Origin: Altererythrobacter sp. Root672 | GTDB taxonomy: Bacteria > Pseudomonadota > Alphaproteobacteria > Sphingomonadales > Sphingomonadaceae | Direction: 5' to 3' | DNA length: 64,000 bases | Assembly: GCF_001427865.1 (NCBI RefSeq) | Contig: NZ_LMHH01000001.1 | Span: 1,364,001 to 1,428,000, forward strand | Part shown: in pieces, positions 26,366 to 36,115 of the stretch | How positions within the stretch are numbered: the stretch's first letter is position 1 | Layout of the letters: every line of letters starts with the position of its first letter | Made by a program: the position numbers and the translations under genes | Notes under the pieces: generated by a model | Databases searched by the model: none | What the model was told of the DNA's origin: nothing | The model's input: the letters and a program-made list of their open reading frames with translations, nothing else

Positions 26366-27949
26366 TCAGAACGACACGATCACGTCAGTAGAGAATAGCC
26401 AGCCGTTCCCGCCAACCGGGAAAGGCACGCTGCTGTAACCCACGGGCGAATCCACCAGGTAAAGCGCCTGGCCGTTGATGCGGAACTCCCTCCGTTCGAA
26501 GGGGAACCAGGTCAATCCGACCGCCAGGTCCCAGGGATTGCCATAGTCTCCCCAGATCTTCGAGCCCGAGAGATAGGCCTGCAATTCGGACGGCAGCAGC
26601 ATGGCCGAGGCCTGGACCTGCACGCCCTGGTCTGAGACGCCGGTGACGGGAATGACGCCGACGGTCTGGAAGTTGCTCAGCCACCGGAAATAGGCCTCGA
26701 TATCGAACGAAAAGCCCTGGTACTTGGCGCCCGCGTTGACCGCGAGCATGTCGTAAGTGGCCTCCCTGATCACGCCGCCGGTGCCGAAGGGGTCCGCTCG
26801 GAAGATAAGCGTGCCGTCGGACAAGCGCAGTTGGGCGTTCTCGAAACCTTCGGTGCCGGGCTGGGCCTGGGCATCTTCCCGGCTGTGCGTGAAGTGGACC
26901 CCGAACAAGGTCGCCACGCGATCGTGCTGTTCGAAGTCGCCGAACCCGCTAGCGGCGCCGTATTCGCCCGTCGTGGGCATCCACCAGAGCCGCGCCGATG
27001 CAGTGTTGAGTCCGGCATCCAGCTGTGAGGCGTTTACCCCGAGCTGGCTCAAGTTATTGCCCAGCATCACGTGATAGCCGAGCGTGTCGGTAAGATCGCC
27101 CCGCGCCCAGATGCCACTGGTGTACGATCCGCGAAAGTACTCGTCGGCGATCGTGCGGTGATCGTTGCGGAGCCAGAGCGGAAACGTGCCGCTGGTCGTC
27201 CGGGTCGAGGGAAGCGCCTCGATGCCCGCGCCCAGGATCAAAGCCTTGTCGATCTCGAACTGGAACTTCCCCGCCACCACGACTTGGGCCAGGTCACCCT
27301 GGCTGGTGTTGGAGGTCCAGACATACCACAAGTACGTAAACCGCGGGTCGAACAGCCATCCCTTGAAGTTCAAGGTCACCTTCTGAAACTGCACGTCGTT
27401 GCGAAGGTCGAGCACTGAGGTACGGCCGAAAGCGTCGGTGTAAGTCTGCTCGAGAGCCTGCTGGTTTAGATAACGGGCATAGCTGAACGCCGAGAACGCC
27501 AGCTCGCCTTGATCGCCACTGGCCAGGACGAAGCCCTTTCCGGGAACGTAGTCGCCGACCTTGGAGCCGCTTGGCGGTGAAGCCGCCGCGAGCGCCTGGT
27601 CCGCCTCGCCCGCCGCGGCCACGGCGACGGCGACGGGCGACTGCGGGGTAGCCTGCTGACTCGGCTCGGCAGCGTGTTCAGCCGCTGCAATTGCGGAAGG
27701 CGGCACATCGAGTTGGCGCTCAAGATCGCCGATACGCTGGTCGAACCCGCCCATCTGGCGCTGGATGTCGGTGCGCATCGAGTCCAGCTCGTCCATCTTG
27801 CGCTGCATGTCCGTCCGCATCGCGCGGAGTTCGTCCAACTGACGCAGGACTTCCGTCTGGTCAGCCGTCTGCCGAACGTCCTGGGCCGCCGCTGACCCTC
27901 CGAAAGCGCCGGCAACCAGACACATAACCACAGCGGCTCGGCCGCGCAT
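26366..27949 (-). CDS. outer-membrane porin with N-terminal coiled coil
   Basis: 527 residues: signal peptide (1-23), a heptad-rich coiled coil (about 25-85, repeated MRTDMQRKMDEL-type units), an Ala/Pro-rich linker, then an amphipathic beta-strand pattern to a C-terminal Phe (VIVSF), the outer-membrane insertion signal. It resembles phosphate/pyrophosphate-selective OprO/P-type porins of sphingomonads, but the substrate cannot be inferred. It is convergent with the TetR gene, so it is not in that operon. Confidence 0.8.
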   Translation of the reverse strand: MRGRAAVVMCLVAGAFGGSAAAQDVRQTADQTEVLRQLDELRAMRTDMQRKMDELDSMRTDIQRQMGGFDQRIGDLERQLDVPPSAIAAAEHAAEPSQQATPQSPVAVAVAAAGEADQALAAASPPSGSKVGDYVPGKGFVLASGDQGELAFSAFSYARYLNQQALEQTYTDAFGRTSVLDLRNDVQFQKVTLNFKGWLFDPRFTYLWYVWTSNTSQGDLAQVVVAGKFQFEIDKALILGAGIEALPSTRTTSGTFPLWLRNDHRTIADEYFRGSYTSGIWARGDLTDTLGYHVMLGNNLSQLGVNASQLDAGLNTASARLWWMPTTGEYGAASGFGDFEQHDRVATLFGVHFTHSREDAQAQPGTEGFENAQLRLSDGTLIFRADPFGTGGVIREATYDMLAVNAGAKYQGFSFDIEAYFRWLSNFQTVGVIPVTGVSDQGVQVQASAMLLPSELQAYLSGSKIWGDYGNPWDLAVGLTWFPFERREFRINGQALYLVDSPVGYSSVPFPVGGNGWLFSTDVIVSF

Positions 27950-28068
27950 GATCGGGTATCACCTCCCTGGACAAATAACGCTGTCCAAACGGTGACATAG
28001 GCGCTGCCTCACCCGGAATCGGTATTAACCCCCGGTAGCCGATACGAATTGACCTGAGCGTCGGGGCC

Positions 28069-28410
28069 TCAGCCAAGTCCCGGCAGATTGAACCCAGGCG
28101 GCAGGCCCATGCCCTGCTGGACCCGCTGCATTTCGGCATTGGCGGCTTGGTCGGCCTTGGTGCGGGCGTCGTTGAAGGCCGCCGCAACCAGATCTTCGAG
28201 CATCTGCTTGTCTTCGGGCACGATCAGGCTGTCGTCGATCGACACACCGAGCAAGCGACCTTTGGCGGTGCAGCGGATCTTGACCAGGCCGCCGCCCGAG
28301 ACGCCTTCGACCTCAAGCGAATCGAGCTTGGCCTGCGCCTCGCCCATCTGCTTCTGGATCGTCTCGGCTGCGGCCTGCGCTGCCTGCATCATCTCTTCCA
28401 TCGATTTCAT
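28069..28410 (-). CDS. nucleoid-associated protein YbaB/EbfC
   Basis: 113 residues from the ATG that overlaps the dnaX stop as ATGA. MKSMEEMMQAAQAAAETIQKQM starts the helical arm, and GGGLVKIRCTAKGRLLGVSIDDSL forms the dimer sheet. The family binds DNA as a dimer. The dnaX-ybaB pairing is near universal in bacteria. Confidence 0.95.
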   Translation of the reverse strand: MKSMEEMMQAAQAAAETIQKQMGEAQAKLDSLEVEGVSGGGLVKIRCTAKGRLLGVSIDDSLIVPEDKQMLEDLVAAAFNDARTKADQAANAEMQRVQQGMGLPPGFNLPGLG

Positions 28411-30203
28411 GCTCTGCTCCAATTCTTCTCGCCCCCGGGACCGCCAGCTCGGCCGCTAGCTTCGGCCTCCTCGACGATCTCCGCATCGGGAAAGGCCGCA
28501 AACGCCGCCTCGACGAGCGGGGTATTCCGAATGCGTTCGGCTTCTGTCGCCTTCGCCGCTTCCGCCTGCTCGCGCAAGGTCGGAGTGCCCTCGCCCTCTA
28601 CGCGTTCCACCAGCCAGCGCTGGCCTGTCGCCTTGAGCAAGGCATCGCGCAACTCCGGGCTCGGATCGTCCGAGAATCCCGGCGCAGGAGCGAACGTCAA
28701 TTGTCCCGGCGCGAGTTCGATCACGCGGATCCAGTCACGCATGACGCCAGCTACTCGGAGCATTCCAGCACGGTCGACGGTCTCGCACAGTTCGGCCCAG
28801 TCGACTTTCGCGACGGGAGCCGTCCCCGGGGCAGAACCGCCGTTACCACCAGTCCCCACTCCGCTAGCGGCCAACTCTCCGAGCTGTTTCGCAAGCGTAC
28901 CCGGATCAGGCATGTCGGCCGCGTGGAGCACACGCAGCAGCGCCATCTGCGCCGAGACCAGCGGGTCAGGTGCGCCGCGGACTTCGTCGTGACCCTTGAG
29001 AAGAAGTTGCCACAGTCTGTGAACCTGACCGGCCGAAAGGCGGTCTGCCCATTCCTCGATCGCCTGCCGCTCCTCTTGCGTCGGCGCATCGGCGCCCGCA
29101 CCACCGACCTGGGTCACGGCGACACGGTGGACAACGTCCATCAGCGTACGAAGCAAAGCGAGAGGCTCGACGCCGAGCGAATACTGGCGGTCGACTTCCG
29201 CCAGCATAGTTTGGGGATCGCCTTCGAGCAGCGCGCCAAACAGCCTCCGCCGGGCGGACTTGTCGGCCAGGCCGAGCATGTCGCGCACGCGCTCGGCGGT
29301 GACCTTGCCGTCAGTGTCGAGGTCGGCGTGGGCGATGGCTTGGTCGAGGATCGACAAACCGTCGCGCACCGAGCCCTCGGCAGCCGAGGCGATCATGTGC
29401 AGCGCCTCCGCCTCCGCCTCGACGCCTTCCTGGCGGCAGATGCTGGCGAAGTGCTGCTGCAGCATCGGCGTGGGAATGCGGCGCAAGTCGAACCGCTGGG
29501 TACGGCTGAGCACCGTGACCGGCAGCTTGTCGACCTCGGTGGTGGCGAACAGGAACTTCACATGCGCCGGCGGTTCCTCAAGTGTCTTGAGCAAGGCATT
29601 GAAAGCATTGCGCGACAGCATGTGGACTTCGTCGATGATGTAAATCTTGTAGCGCGCGCTGACCGCAGCGTAACGCACCGCCTCGATGATCTCACGCACG
29701 TCGTCGACGCCGGTGTGGCTGGCAGCGTCCATCTCGATCACGTCGATGTGGCGGCCCTCGGCTATGGCGACGCAGGGCTCGCATTTGCCGCACGGATCGA
29801 TCGTCGGACCGCCCTGCCCGTCGGGGCCGACGCAGTTGAGCGCCTTGGCGATCAGGCGCGCTGTCGAGGTCTTGCCGACCCCGCGCACGCCGGTCATCAG
29901 GAAGGCATGGGCCAGCCGGTCACGCTCGATCGCGTTGGCGAGCGTGCGGACCATCGGTTCCTGTCCGATGAGCTCGGAAAAGGTCTGCGGCCGGTACTTG
30001 CGCGCGAGGACGCGGTAAGGTTGCGCGGCTTCCACGGTTGAGGCGGGAGCCTGAGGCGGCGGAGCCGGTGGAGGAGGCGGTGCAGCCGGCGGATCGGCCG
30101 GAGCGCCGAACATCGAAGACTGGCCGGCGGCCTCCAGTTCGGCTGCGCTCGGCGGGGTCTCGAGGAATTCTTCCTCGTCAGGCACCTCTGGTCGATCGGA
30201 CAT
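28407..30203 (-). CDS. dnaX: DNA polymerase III subunits gamma and tau
   Basis: 598 residues. An acidic and Pro-rich N-terminal extension (1-65) of a kind common in this group precedes the AAA+ clamp-loader core: Walker A GVRGVGKTSTAR, a Cys zinc site around CGKCEPC, IIDEVHMLSRNAFNALLKTLEEPP and sensor region LSRTQRFDLRR. The C-terminal third is the tau-specific region. No slippery A/T run for programmed gamma/tau frameshifting was noticed. Confidence 0.97.
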   Translation of the reverse strand: MSDRPEVPDEEEFLETPPSAAELEAAGQSSMFGAPADPPAAPPPPPAPPPQAPASTVEAAQPYRVLARKYRPQTFSELIGQEPMVRTLANAIERDRLAHAFLMTGVRGVGKTSTARLIAKALNCVGPDGQGGPTIDPCGKCEPCVAIAEGRHIDVIEMDAASHTGVDDVREIIEAVRYAAVSARYKIYIIDEVHMLSRNAFNALLKTLEEPPAHVKFLFATTEVDKLPVTVLSRTQRFDLRRIPTPMLQQHFASICRQEGVEAEAEALHMIASAAEGSVRDGLSILDQAIAHADLDTDGKVTAERVRDMLGLADKSARRRLFGALLEGDPQTMLAEVDRQYSLGVEPLALLRTLMDVVHRVAVTQVGGAGADAPTQEERQAIEEWADRLSAGQVHRLWQLLLKGHDEVRGAPDPLVSAQMALLRVLHAADMPDPGTLAKQLGELAASGVGTGGNGGSAPGTAPVAKVDWAELCETVDRAGMLRVAGVMRDWIRVIELAPGQLTFAPAPGFSDDPSPELRDALLKATGQRWLVERVEGEGTPTLREQAEAAKATEAERIRNTPLVEAAFAAFPDAEIVEEAEASGRAGGPGGEKNWSRA

Positions 30204-30291
30204 GGATGCAATCTAGGGCCGAAGCCCCGGCTTGTCGAAGGGGCCGGGGCAATTTATCTCCGACTTCAATCACAAGGGAGGGGGACGGCGC

Positions 30292-31350
30292 ATGCGTTTG
30301 CGAGGGTTATGCCTGCTTGTTGCGCCGGCGTTGATCGCGCAGCCGGCCCAAGCCCAAGAAGCCATCCCGGTTCCGGCCGCAGCGGTCATCGAACAGATGT
30401 GTTCATCGACCGGGGCTCTCCAATACAGATTCGGCGAAACCGGCGTCCCTGGCGGTGACCGGCTGATGCGAACGCTGTCGAAGGGCTTTCCCCTGCCCGC
30501 CTCTACGGCGCCGTTCGATCATGCGAAACCGTGGTCGACTGAATGGTCGGATCGCTTGTTCGGCATCGAATACACCACGCCTGACGAGGAGGACGAGGGC
30601 GCCTTCGCCGCGTTCGCGCTCGGGCTCGACGGCGTGCTGGCGCCGATGGGTTGGGAACGACAGCCTGCGGACTTCGACCCGCCGCTCTACCTGTTGACGC
30701 TCACGGGAGACTGGACCTGGTTTCGCCCTGTCGAAACCGAACAGGGGCCGACCAAGTTGGTTCTCAGTCTCAGCAACTCGGTCCTCGGCATGACGCTCGC
30801 CTGCGGTCGGGACGACCTCGCCGAGACCCACGCACGCGAGGCATTCGGCGACTTGCCGCCCGGCACCCCGCGCCCGAAGGTGCCCGAAATCCCGGTCCCG
30901 ACCCTCCTTAGCGTGGCCGACTGTGCCAAGCCCGAGGTTGAAGCGGAAGTTGCCAAGGTCTTCGCGACCGAATCAATGGATGGCTTCATGGCCTCGATGG
31001 TCGCGAGGACGACGTATCGCGACCGGCTCACTGGGTGGATGACCTGGAAGCTGGAGCAGTCGGGCAAGATTTCAACCGAAGACCTGATCGACCTTAGCTT
31101 CTCGTCGATCGGGAGTGTGAGCCCAGGCGGCGACCCGTTCGCCCAGCTTGGCATGATCCAGGAGATGTTCGATCTGCTGGGTCCGGTGGCCGAAGCCGAA
31201 GAGGCTGGCGATGCCGCCGCACTCTGCCGCACCTTGGTACCTCTGCAGGACTGGTTCACCCGCGTCGATGCGCTGACCCTGGAACAGACCGAAGCGACCC
31301 AGGCGGCGCTCACTGCTGAGGCCGCCCGGGTGGGCGTGTCATTCGACTAA
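30292..31350 (+). CDS. secreted protein of unknown function
   Basis: 352 residues from the ATG at 30292, preceded by GGGAGGGGGA. A signal peptide ends near AQPAQAQ (about residue 20). Several Cys are spaced through the chain (MCSSTG, LACGRDD, VADCAKP, ALCRTL), suggesting disulfides in the periplasm. The C-terminal half is predicted mostly helical. No family was recognised. It is divergent from dnaX and convergent with the SRP RNA gene. Confidence 0.75.
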   Translation: MRLRGLCLLVAPALIAQPAQAQEAIPVPAAAVIEQMCSSTGALQYRFGETGVPGGDRLMRTLSKGFPLPASTAPFDHAKPWSTEWSDRLFGIEYTTPDEEDEGAFAAFALGLDGVLAPMGWERQPADFDPPLYLLTLTGDWTWFRPVETEQGPTKLVLSLSNSVLGMTLACGRDDLAETHAREAFGDLPPGTPRPKVPEIPVPTLLSVADCAKPEVEAEVAKVFATESMDGFMASMVARTTYRDRLTGWMTWKLEQSGKISTEDLIDLSFSSIGSVSPGGDPFAQLGMIQEMFDLLGPVAEAEEAGDAAALCRTLVPLQDWFTRVDALTLEQTEATQAALTAEAARVGVSFD

Positions 31351-31361
31351 CGTTAGAGAAA

Positions 31362-31452
31362 TAGGAGCCGGGCGACCCGCTGCCATCCGTTGTGGCTGCT
31401 TCCTTCCGGACCTGACCAGGTTGGCGGACGCGAACGTCCACCCGACTCCCGG
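31362..31452 (-). ncRNA. ffs: signal recognition particle RNA (4.5S, small bacterial type)
   Basis: On the minus strand the conserved SRP hairpin appears around 31398-31425: GGTCAGGTCCGGAAGGAAGC, with the GGAA tetraloop. The ends pair (GGGAGTCGGG with CCCGGCTCC). It is about 90-100 nt, the small SRP RNA that with Ffh targets nascent membrane proteins. A promoter lies immediately upstream at 31458-31486. Confidence 0.93.
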
Positions 31453-31457
31453 GCGGG

Positions 31458-31486
31458 CATATGGCGGGCAGTCTGGCGGATTGCAA
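31458..31486 (-). promoter_or_regulatory. promoter of the SRP RNA gene
   Basis: TTGCAA (31486-31481), a 17-nt spacer and CATATG (31463-31458) on the minus strand; the RNA would begin 6-8 nt later at GGGAGTC. Confidence 0.65.
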
Positions 31487-31515
31487 GGCGCTAACGCGCC
31501 CCTGAGCGCGAGACT

Positions 31516-31794
31516 TTAGCGGAAGTTGTCCGCGTAAGCCTGAAGCTTGAGCCGCCGAGGCGGCGATTCGTGGAGCTTGGCGTCGATGCCGTACTTCTCG
31601 GCATAGGCGATCGCGGCTTCCTTGTTCGGAAAGCGCAGCGAGAGCTGCTGGCGGGTGTCGCCGCTGCCGGCCCAGCCCATCAAGGGATCGGGCTTCTTCG
31701 CCTCCGCCGGAACGAAGTCGAGGACCCACTGACTGGTGAGCGCCTTGCCGGACTGCATGGCGTTCTTCGGGCGCTGGTAGATACGAGCCTGCAT
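31516..31794 (-). CDS. NDUFS4-like NADH dehydrogenase accessory subunit
   Basis: 92 residues of the ETC complex I subunit family. It has the N-terminal ARIYQRPKNAMQSGKA, the WVLDF strand, the LMGWAGSGDTRQQL block and the NKEAAIAYAEKYG helix of mitochondrial NDUFS4 homologues. In alphaproteobacteria this 18-kDa-type subunit binds the NADH module of complex I. It lies between hrpB and the SRP RNA gene, away from any nuo cluster. Confidence 0.92.
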   Translation of the reverse strand: MQARIYQRPKNAMQSGKALTSQWVLDFVPAEAKKPDPLMGWAGSGDTRQQLSLRFPNKEAAIAYAEKYGIDAKLHESPPRRLKLQAYADNFR

Positions 31795-31827
31795 GGCCCA
31801 CGCCTTTCCTTCGGAACGGCGACGAAA

Positions 31828-34254
31828 TCAAGAGCGCAGAAAGGCGTTCTTCGTCTTGAGGCTCGGCGCTTCGGTCCAAGGCTCCTCCGGCCACCGGTGC
31901 TTGGGGTAGCGCCCCTTCATCTCCTTGCGCACATCGGCCCAGCTTCCGCGCCAGAATCCCGGCAAGTCGCGCGTCGCCTGGAGCGGACGGCCCGCGGGGC
32001 TGGTGAGCTTGAGAAGCAGCGGCGTATTTCCGATCATCGGATGCCGCTCAAGCCCGAACAGCGCCTGCACGCGAACCTCGACGCAGGGGGCATCGGGGCC
32101 GGAATAGTCGATCGGATGGGTCGTACCGGCGGGCGTTTCAAATTCGCGCGGGGCCAGCTTGTCGAGCCGTTGGCGCGTGTCCCAGTCGAGCAGGCCCAGC
32201 AAGGCGTCGGTCAGCTTTCCCTTGGAAACCTCAAGGTCGCGCCGCCCGTGAAGTAAGGGCGCGAGCCACTCCTCTGCCGTTTCGGCGAGGCGCACGGGAT
32301 CGAGCGCCTCGACCCCGGTAAAGGCGGCTCGGGTCCGGAGGTCTATCGGCAGGATATCCTCAAGGTTCTGCACGGCCTTTTCCACAAGCAGCGCGGTTAC
32401 GGCGTCAGCATCGGGCTTGGGATCGGGCCCGCTCACCAGCGTGATGGCGCCGAGCCGGCGCTCCAGCCGCGCCTCCACCCGCTCTCCGGTCCAGCGGAGC
32501 ACCGAGCGACGCTCAACACGTTGGCCCAACCATTGCTCGACTTCAGCGGTCGTCAGCGGCAGCGCGGCGGTGATCCGCGCTGACTGCGCCCTGCCCTGCG
32601 CATCGCCGATGGCGAGCCATTCAGCCGACGCGAGCGGTGAAGCCGGATCGAGCGAGTACCCGCGCCCGCCGGCAGAGAGCCAGCTTTCGCCGGTGACGTC
32701 ACGACGTCGCGCGAGGTTATCGGGCAGAGCGAGAGCGAGGAGGATGCCGAGGGGCGGCAATGGTCCGTCCACTGGTCCCTTGCGAAGGCCGCGCGTTTTC
32801 GCCGCCCAGCCCTCTGCCAGCTTGGCCGACGCCTTGGCGCGAGACGACCGATCTCCATCCCATCGGGTGAGGCGCTGAGCCAGGTCCTCGCCCTTCCCGC
32901 CCAAGCCCCGCTCCTGCAACAGCAGAGCGAGCTTCGCCGCTTCGAGCGCAGCCCCATGCTCGGAGCCGAACAGGAGCATGGCGGCCTGCCACGGTTCCAT
33001 CGGCAGCGCCGCTATCCGGCGCCCGCGTTCGGTTATCTTACCCTCACCGTCGAGCGCATCCAGCTTCGCAAGTCGGTCGCGAGCAGCACTCAAGGCCGCA
33101 GACGGCGGCGGATCGAGCCACGCCAACTTCGACGGATCGCCCACGCCCCACTGCGCCAGGGCGAGCAGCAGCGGCGCGAGATCGGCAGTCACGATCTCGG
33201 GAGGATCAAACGCCTCCCGGCCCGAATGCGCGGCCTCTTCCCACAGGCGGTAAGCCACGCCGGGCGACTGCCTTGCCGCGCGCCCCGCCCTTTGCGCGGC
33301 GGCAGCCTGGCTGGAGCGGCGGGTAACGAGGTGCGTGACCCCGGCGGCGATGTCGAACTCGGCCCGTCGCGATAGACCGCTGTCGACCACTACCGAAACA
33401 CCGTCGAGCGTGATCGACGTCTCCGCAATGCTTGTGGCGAGCACGATCCGGCGGCGGCCTTCTGGGTCACGGCGGATCGCGGCGCGTTGGGCGGCAGGCT
33501 CGATCTGGCCGTGAAGCGGCAGGATCGGCACATGCGGCAGGCGCTCGGCCAGCCTTTCGCGAGTTCGCTCGATTTCGCCCACGCCCGGAAGGAACGCGAG
33601 CAAGTCACCCTCCTCCTCACGCCAGGCGGAGAGGATTGCGCTGGCCATCGCTTCGTCGGTGCGCAGCTCCGGCCGGCTGCCGAACCATCTGATCGCCAGG
33701 GGATAGGCCCGCCCCTCGCTCTCGATCACCGACGCGCCGTCGCCGAGCAAGCGCGCGAAGCGGGCGCCGTCGATCGTGGCGGACATGACGAGGATGCGCA
33801 GGTCTTCGCGCAGGACGGACTGGCTTTCGATCGCCAAGGCCAGGCCAAGGTCGCTGTCGAGATGCCGCTCGTGCGCTTCGTCGAACAGCACCGCGGAGAC
33901 GCCCTGTAGTTCCTGATCGCCGAGAATGCGGGAGACGAAGATCGCCTCGGTTACGACGAGAATTCGCGTGGCGGCCGACTGCTTGCTGTCGAGGCGGGTG
34001 ATATAGCCGACACGCTGGCCGACCGGTTCTCCCAAGAGTTCGGCCATGCGCTCCGCCGCTGCGCGCGCGGCGACGCGGCGTGGACTGAGAAGGATGACCT
34101 GACCGGTACACCACGGCTGGTCGATCAGCGCCGGGGCAACGGCAGTGGTCTTGCCCGCACCTGGCGGTGCTACGAGAACGGCGGAGTTCCCGGAACGAAG
34201 CGCTCCGAGCAAGTCGGGCAGAACGAAATGGATCGGAAGGTCGGCGCTCACCAT
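31828..34254 (-). CDS. hrpB: ATP-dependent DEAH helicase HrpB
   Basis: 808 residues. Walker A APPGAGKTTAV lies near 28-38, the DEAH box is LFDEAHERHLDSDLG, and motif III is MSATIDG. Motif VI is QRAGRAARQ. The C-terminal HrpB-specific domain ends with PRHRWPEEPW-type residues (YPKHRWPEEPW). HrpB is widespread in Gram-negative bacteria; its cellular role is poorly defined. Confidence 0.95.
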   Translation of the reverse strand: MVSADLPIHFVLPDLLGALRSGNSAVLVAPPGAGKTTAVAPALIDQPWCTGQVILLSPRRVAARAAAERMAELLGEPVGQRVGYITRLDSKQSAATRILVVTEAIFVSRILGDQELQGVSAVLFDEAHERHLDSDLGLALAIESQSVLREDLRILVMSATIDGARFARLLGDGASVIESEGRAYPLAIRWFGSRPELRTDEAMASAILSAWREEEGDLLAFLPGVGEIERTRERLAERLPHVPILPLHGQIEPAAQRAAIRRDPEGRRRIVLATSIAETSITLDGVSVVVDSGLSRRAEFDIAAGVTHLVTRRSSQAAAAQRAGRAARQSPGVAYRLWEEAAHSGREAFDPPEIVTADLAPLLLALAQWGVGDPSKLAWLDPPPSAALSAARDRLAKLDALDGEGKITERGRRIAALPMEPWQAAMLLFGSEHGAALEAAKLALLLQERGLGGKGEDLAQRLTRWDGDRSSRAKASAKLAEGWAAKTRGLRKGPVDGPLPPLGILLALALPDNLARRRDVTGESWLSAGGRGYSLDPASPLASAEWLAIGDAQGRAQSARITAALPLTTAEVEQWLGQRVERRSVLRWTGERVEARLERRLGAITLVSGPDPKPDADAVTALLVEKAVQNLEDILPIDLRTRAAFTGVEALDPVRLAETAEEWLAPLLHGRRDLEVSKGKLTDALLGLLDWDTRQRLDKLAPREFETPAGTTHPIDYSGPDAPCVEVRVQALFGLERHPMIGNTPLLLKLTSPAGRPLQATRDLPGFWRGSWADVRKEMKGRYPKHRWPEEPWTEAPSLKTKNAFLRS

Positions 34255-34295
34255 CTAGCCCCTACCTGCTTCAGCATTTCCGCGAAAGCGAGTGC

Positions 34296-34682
34296 CTAGT
34301 CGGCCAGGGCCGTGGGATCGCCCACTTCGCGGTTCAACCGCGCCGCCTCGCTAGCCAGTTGGGTAACGACATCACTCTCGATCCTCTCGCCTTCCCGGAA
34401 GACGATGTTCCCCAGTTCATACTTCCCGCTCGGTTTGATCCGCGGCTCGATCCCCGTGAGGCGCTTGCCGCGCCAGAAGCCGAACACTACCCGCTCGTCC
34501 TCGACGTGAATCAGGATGCACAGCCCGTTGTGGACGAAGACCAGGTTGCCCCATTTGATGATCTCATCGAACGCCGCGGCCGAATTCACCGCGCCTCTCA
34601 GCGCGGTCACGAGTTCGGCCTGCCAGCCCGACAACTCGGCGACGAAGGCGTCCGGATTTGCGGCCGCCTTCATCTTCTGCAT
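34296..34682 (-). CDS. DUF1801-family protein
   Basis: 128 residues with the YdhG-like fold: ELVTALRGAVNSAAAFDEIIKWGNLVFVHNG, the FGFWRGKRL strand, and YELGNIVFREGE. The family is small and cytoplasmic with no established function. A start three codons downstream (MKAAANPD) is possible. It follows the polyprenyl synthase gene by only 3 bp, so they are likely co-transcribed. Confidence 0.82.
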   Translation of the reverse strand: MQKMKAAANPDAFVAELSGWQAELVTALRGAVNSAAAFDEIIKWGNLVFVHNGLCILIHVEDERVVFGFWRGKRLTGIEPRIKPSGKYELGNIVFREGERIESDVVTQLASEAARLNREVGDPTALAD

Positions 34683-34685
34683 CGG

Positions 34686-35696
34686 TCAGTAGCCCCGGCT
34701 GACTGCGAACTGGGCCGCTTCGACCATCGCCCGGCGCGCACGCCCGTCGGGGAAGATTGACAGGGCATCGCAAGCGCGCTGCGCGAAATGGCGGGCGCGT
34801 TCGCGGGTCGCCGTCACGCAATCGTGGCTACGGATCAGCGCCACCGCGTGGGCGAGGTCCTCGTCTTCGGTGCGGAAACCGGCGATGGCTTCCTGCCAGA
34901 AGCGCCGCTCCTGCTCGTCACCGCGCGCGTAGGCGAGGATGACCGGTAGGGTCATCTTGCCCTCGCGGAAGTCGTCGCCGCGGTCCTTGCCCATTTCGGC
35001 GGCCGAGCTGTCATAGTCGATGGCGTCGTCAACCAGCTGGAAGGCGATGCCGAGGTTACGACCGTAATCGTCGAGCGCGCGCTCTTCGGCCTCGCTGCAT
35101 TCAGCAACGACCGCCGAAATGCGGCTGGCGGCGGCGAACAGCGCGGCAGTCTTGGCGCCGATGATGTGGAGGTAGCGCTCTTCGCTGGTTTCGATCCTGC
35201 GTTGCGCGGTCAGCTGATCGACTTCGCCCTGCGCGATGATCGCGCTTGCCGACGAGAGGATCTTGAGCACCTTGAGGCTGCCGTCTTCGACCATCAGTTC
35301 GAACGCCCGAGCAAACAGGAAATCGCCGACAAGGACCGTGGCCGGATTGCCGAACACGATGTTGGCCGTTTCCTTCCCGCGGCGGGTTTCCGAGCCGTCG
35401 ACCACGTCGTCATGCAGCAGAGTCGCGGTGTGAATGAACTCGACCGCGGCGGCGAGCTTGTGGTGGCGTGCGCCCTGGTAACCGACCAGATCGGCCCCGG
35501 CGAGCGTGAGCATCGGCCGCATGCGCTTGCCGCCGCCAGCGATCAGATGACCGGCAAGCGCGGGAATCAGCGGAATCTCGCTCTGCATCCGGTCGAGAAT
35601 GGTCGCGTTGACGGAGTTCATCGCCGTCGCCGTCAGCGACAAAATAGGACTGAGCGACGGCTCCTTGACGGGTAAGGGGACGACCTCTGCGCTCAT
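34686..35696 (-). CDS. long-chain polyprenyl diphosphate synthase (octaprenyl/decaprenyl type)
   Basis: 336 residues of a trans-prenyltransferase. The first Asp-rich motif is LLHDDVVDGSETRRG and the second is QLVDDAIDYDSS. It supplies the ubiquinone side chain from isopentenyl diphosphate; chain length (C40 or C50, the latter usual in sphingomonads) cannot be fixed by eye. It shares the isoprenoid theme with dxr and uppS elsewhere in the window. Confidence 0.93.
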   Translation of the reverse strand: MSAEVVPLPVKEPSLSPILSLTATAMNSVNATILDRMQSEIPLIPALAGHLIAGGGKRMRPMLTLAGADLVGYQGARHHKLAAAVEFIHTATLLHDDVVDGSETRRGKETANIVFGNPATVLVGDFLFARAFELMVEDGSLKVLKILSSASAIIAQGEVDQLTAQRRIETSEERYLHIIGAKTAALFAAASRISAVVAECSEAEERALDDYGRNLGIAFQLVDDAIDYDSSAAEMGKDRGDDFREGKMTLPVILAYARGDEQERRFWQEAIAGFRTEDEDLAHAVALIRSHDCVTATRERARHFAQRACDALSIFPDGRARRAMVEAAQFAVSRGY

Positions 35697-35761
35697 GCGG
35701 CGCAGATGGCGACCCGGCGCGCGCTTGGCAAGCGCGGAATCCCTGCTAACCCTGCAAACCT

Positions 35762-36067
35762 ATGGCCAGCCAAGCGCAAACTTCCAAAGCAGACGCGGTC
35801 CTTGCGGGTTACCGCAAGTCGATCGACAATATCGATGCCGCCCTGATCCACATGCTGGCCGAGCGGTTTCGCATCACCCAGGCAGTCGGCGAATACAAGG
35901 CCGAGTCGGGCTTGCCGGCAAGCGATCCGTCACGAGAGGCCCGCCAGATCGAGCGCCTGCGCGCCCTAGCGGTCGACGCCGATCTCGATCCCGAGTTCAG
36001 CGAAAAGTTCATCCGCTTCGTGATCGACGAAGTGATCCGCCACCACCGGCGCGCCGCAGAGAAGTGA
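35762..36067 (+). CDS. chorismate mutase, AroQ class
   Basis: 101 residues, all-helical. Catalytic-type residues of the AroQ fold are visible: YRKSIDNIDAALIHMLAERF, then the VGEYKAESGLP helix and SREARQIERL. It converts chorismate to prephenate, leading to Phe and Tyr. It is a stand-alone domain, not fused to prephenate dehydratase. Divergent from the polyprenyl synthase gene. Confidence 0.93.
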   Translation: MASQAQTSKADAVLAGYRKSIDNIDAALIHMLAERFRITQAVGEYKAESGLPASDPSREARQIERLRALAVDADLDPEFSEKFIRFVIDEVIRHHRRAAEK

Positions 36068-36115
36068 TTTTCGTTTAGGCGGCAGCCGATCCGGCGGCCG
36101 CCCAACCGGCCCGCC

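Noticed and set aside
28407-30203. Programmed frameshift in dnaX
   Set aside because: No A- or T-rich slippery heptamer was noticed in the GC-rich coding sequence, so separate gamma and tau products are not claimed.
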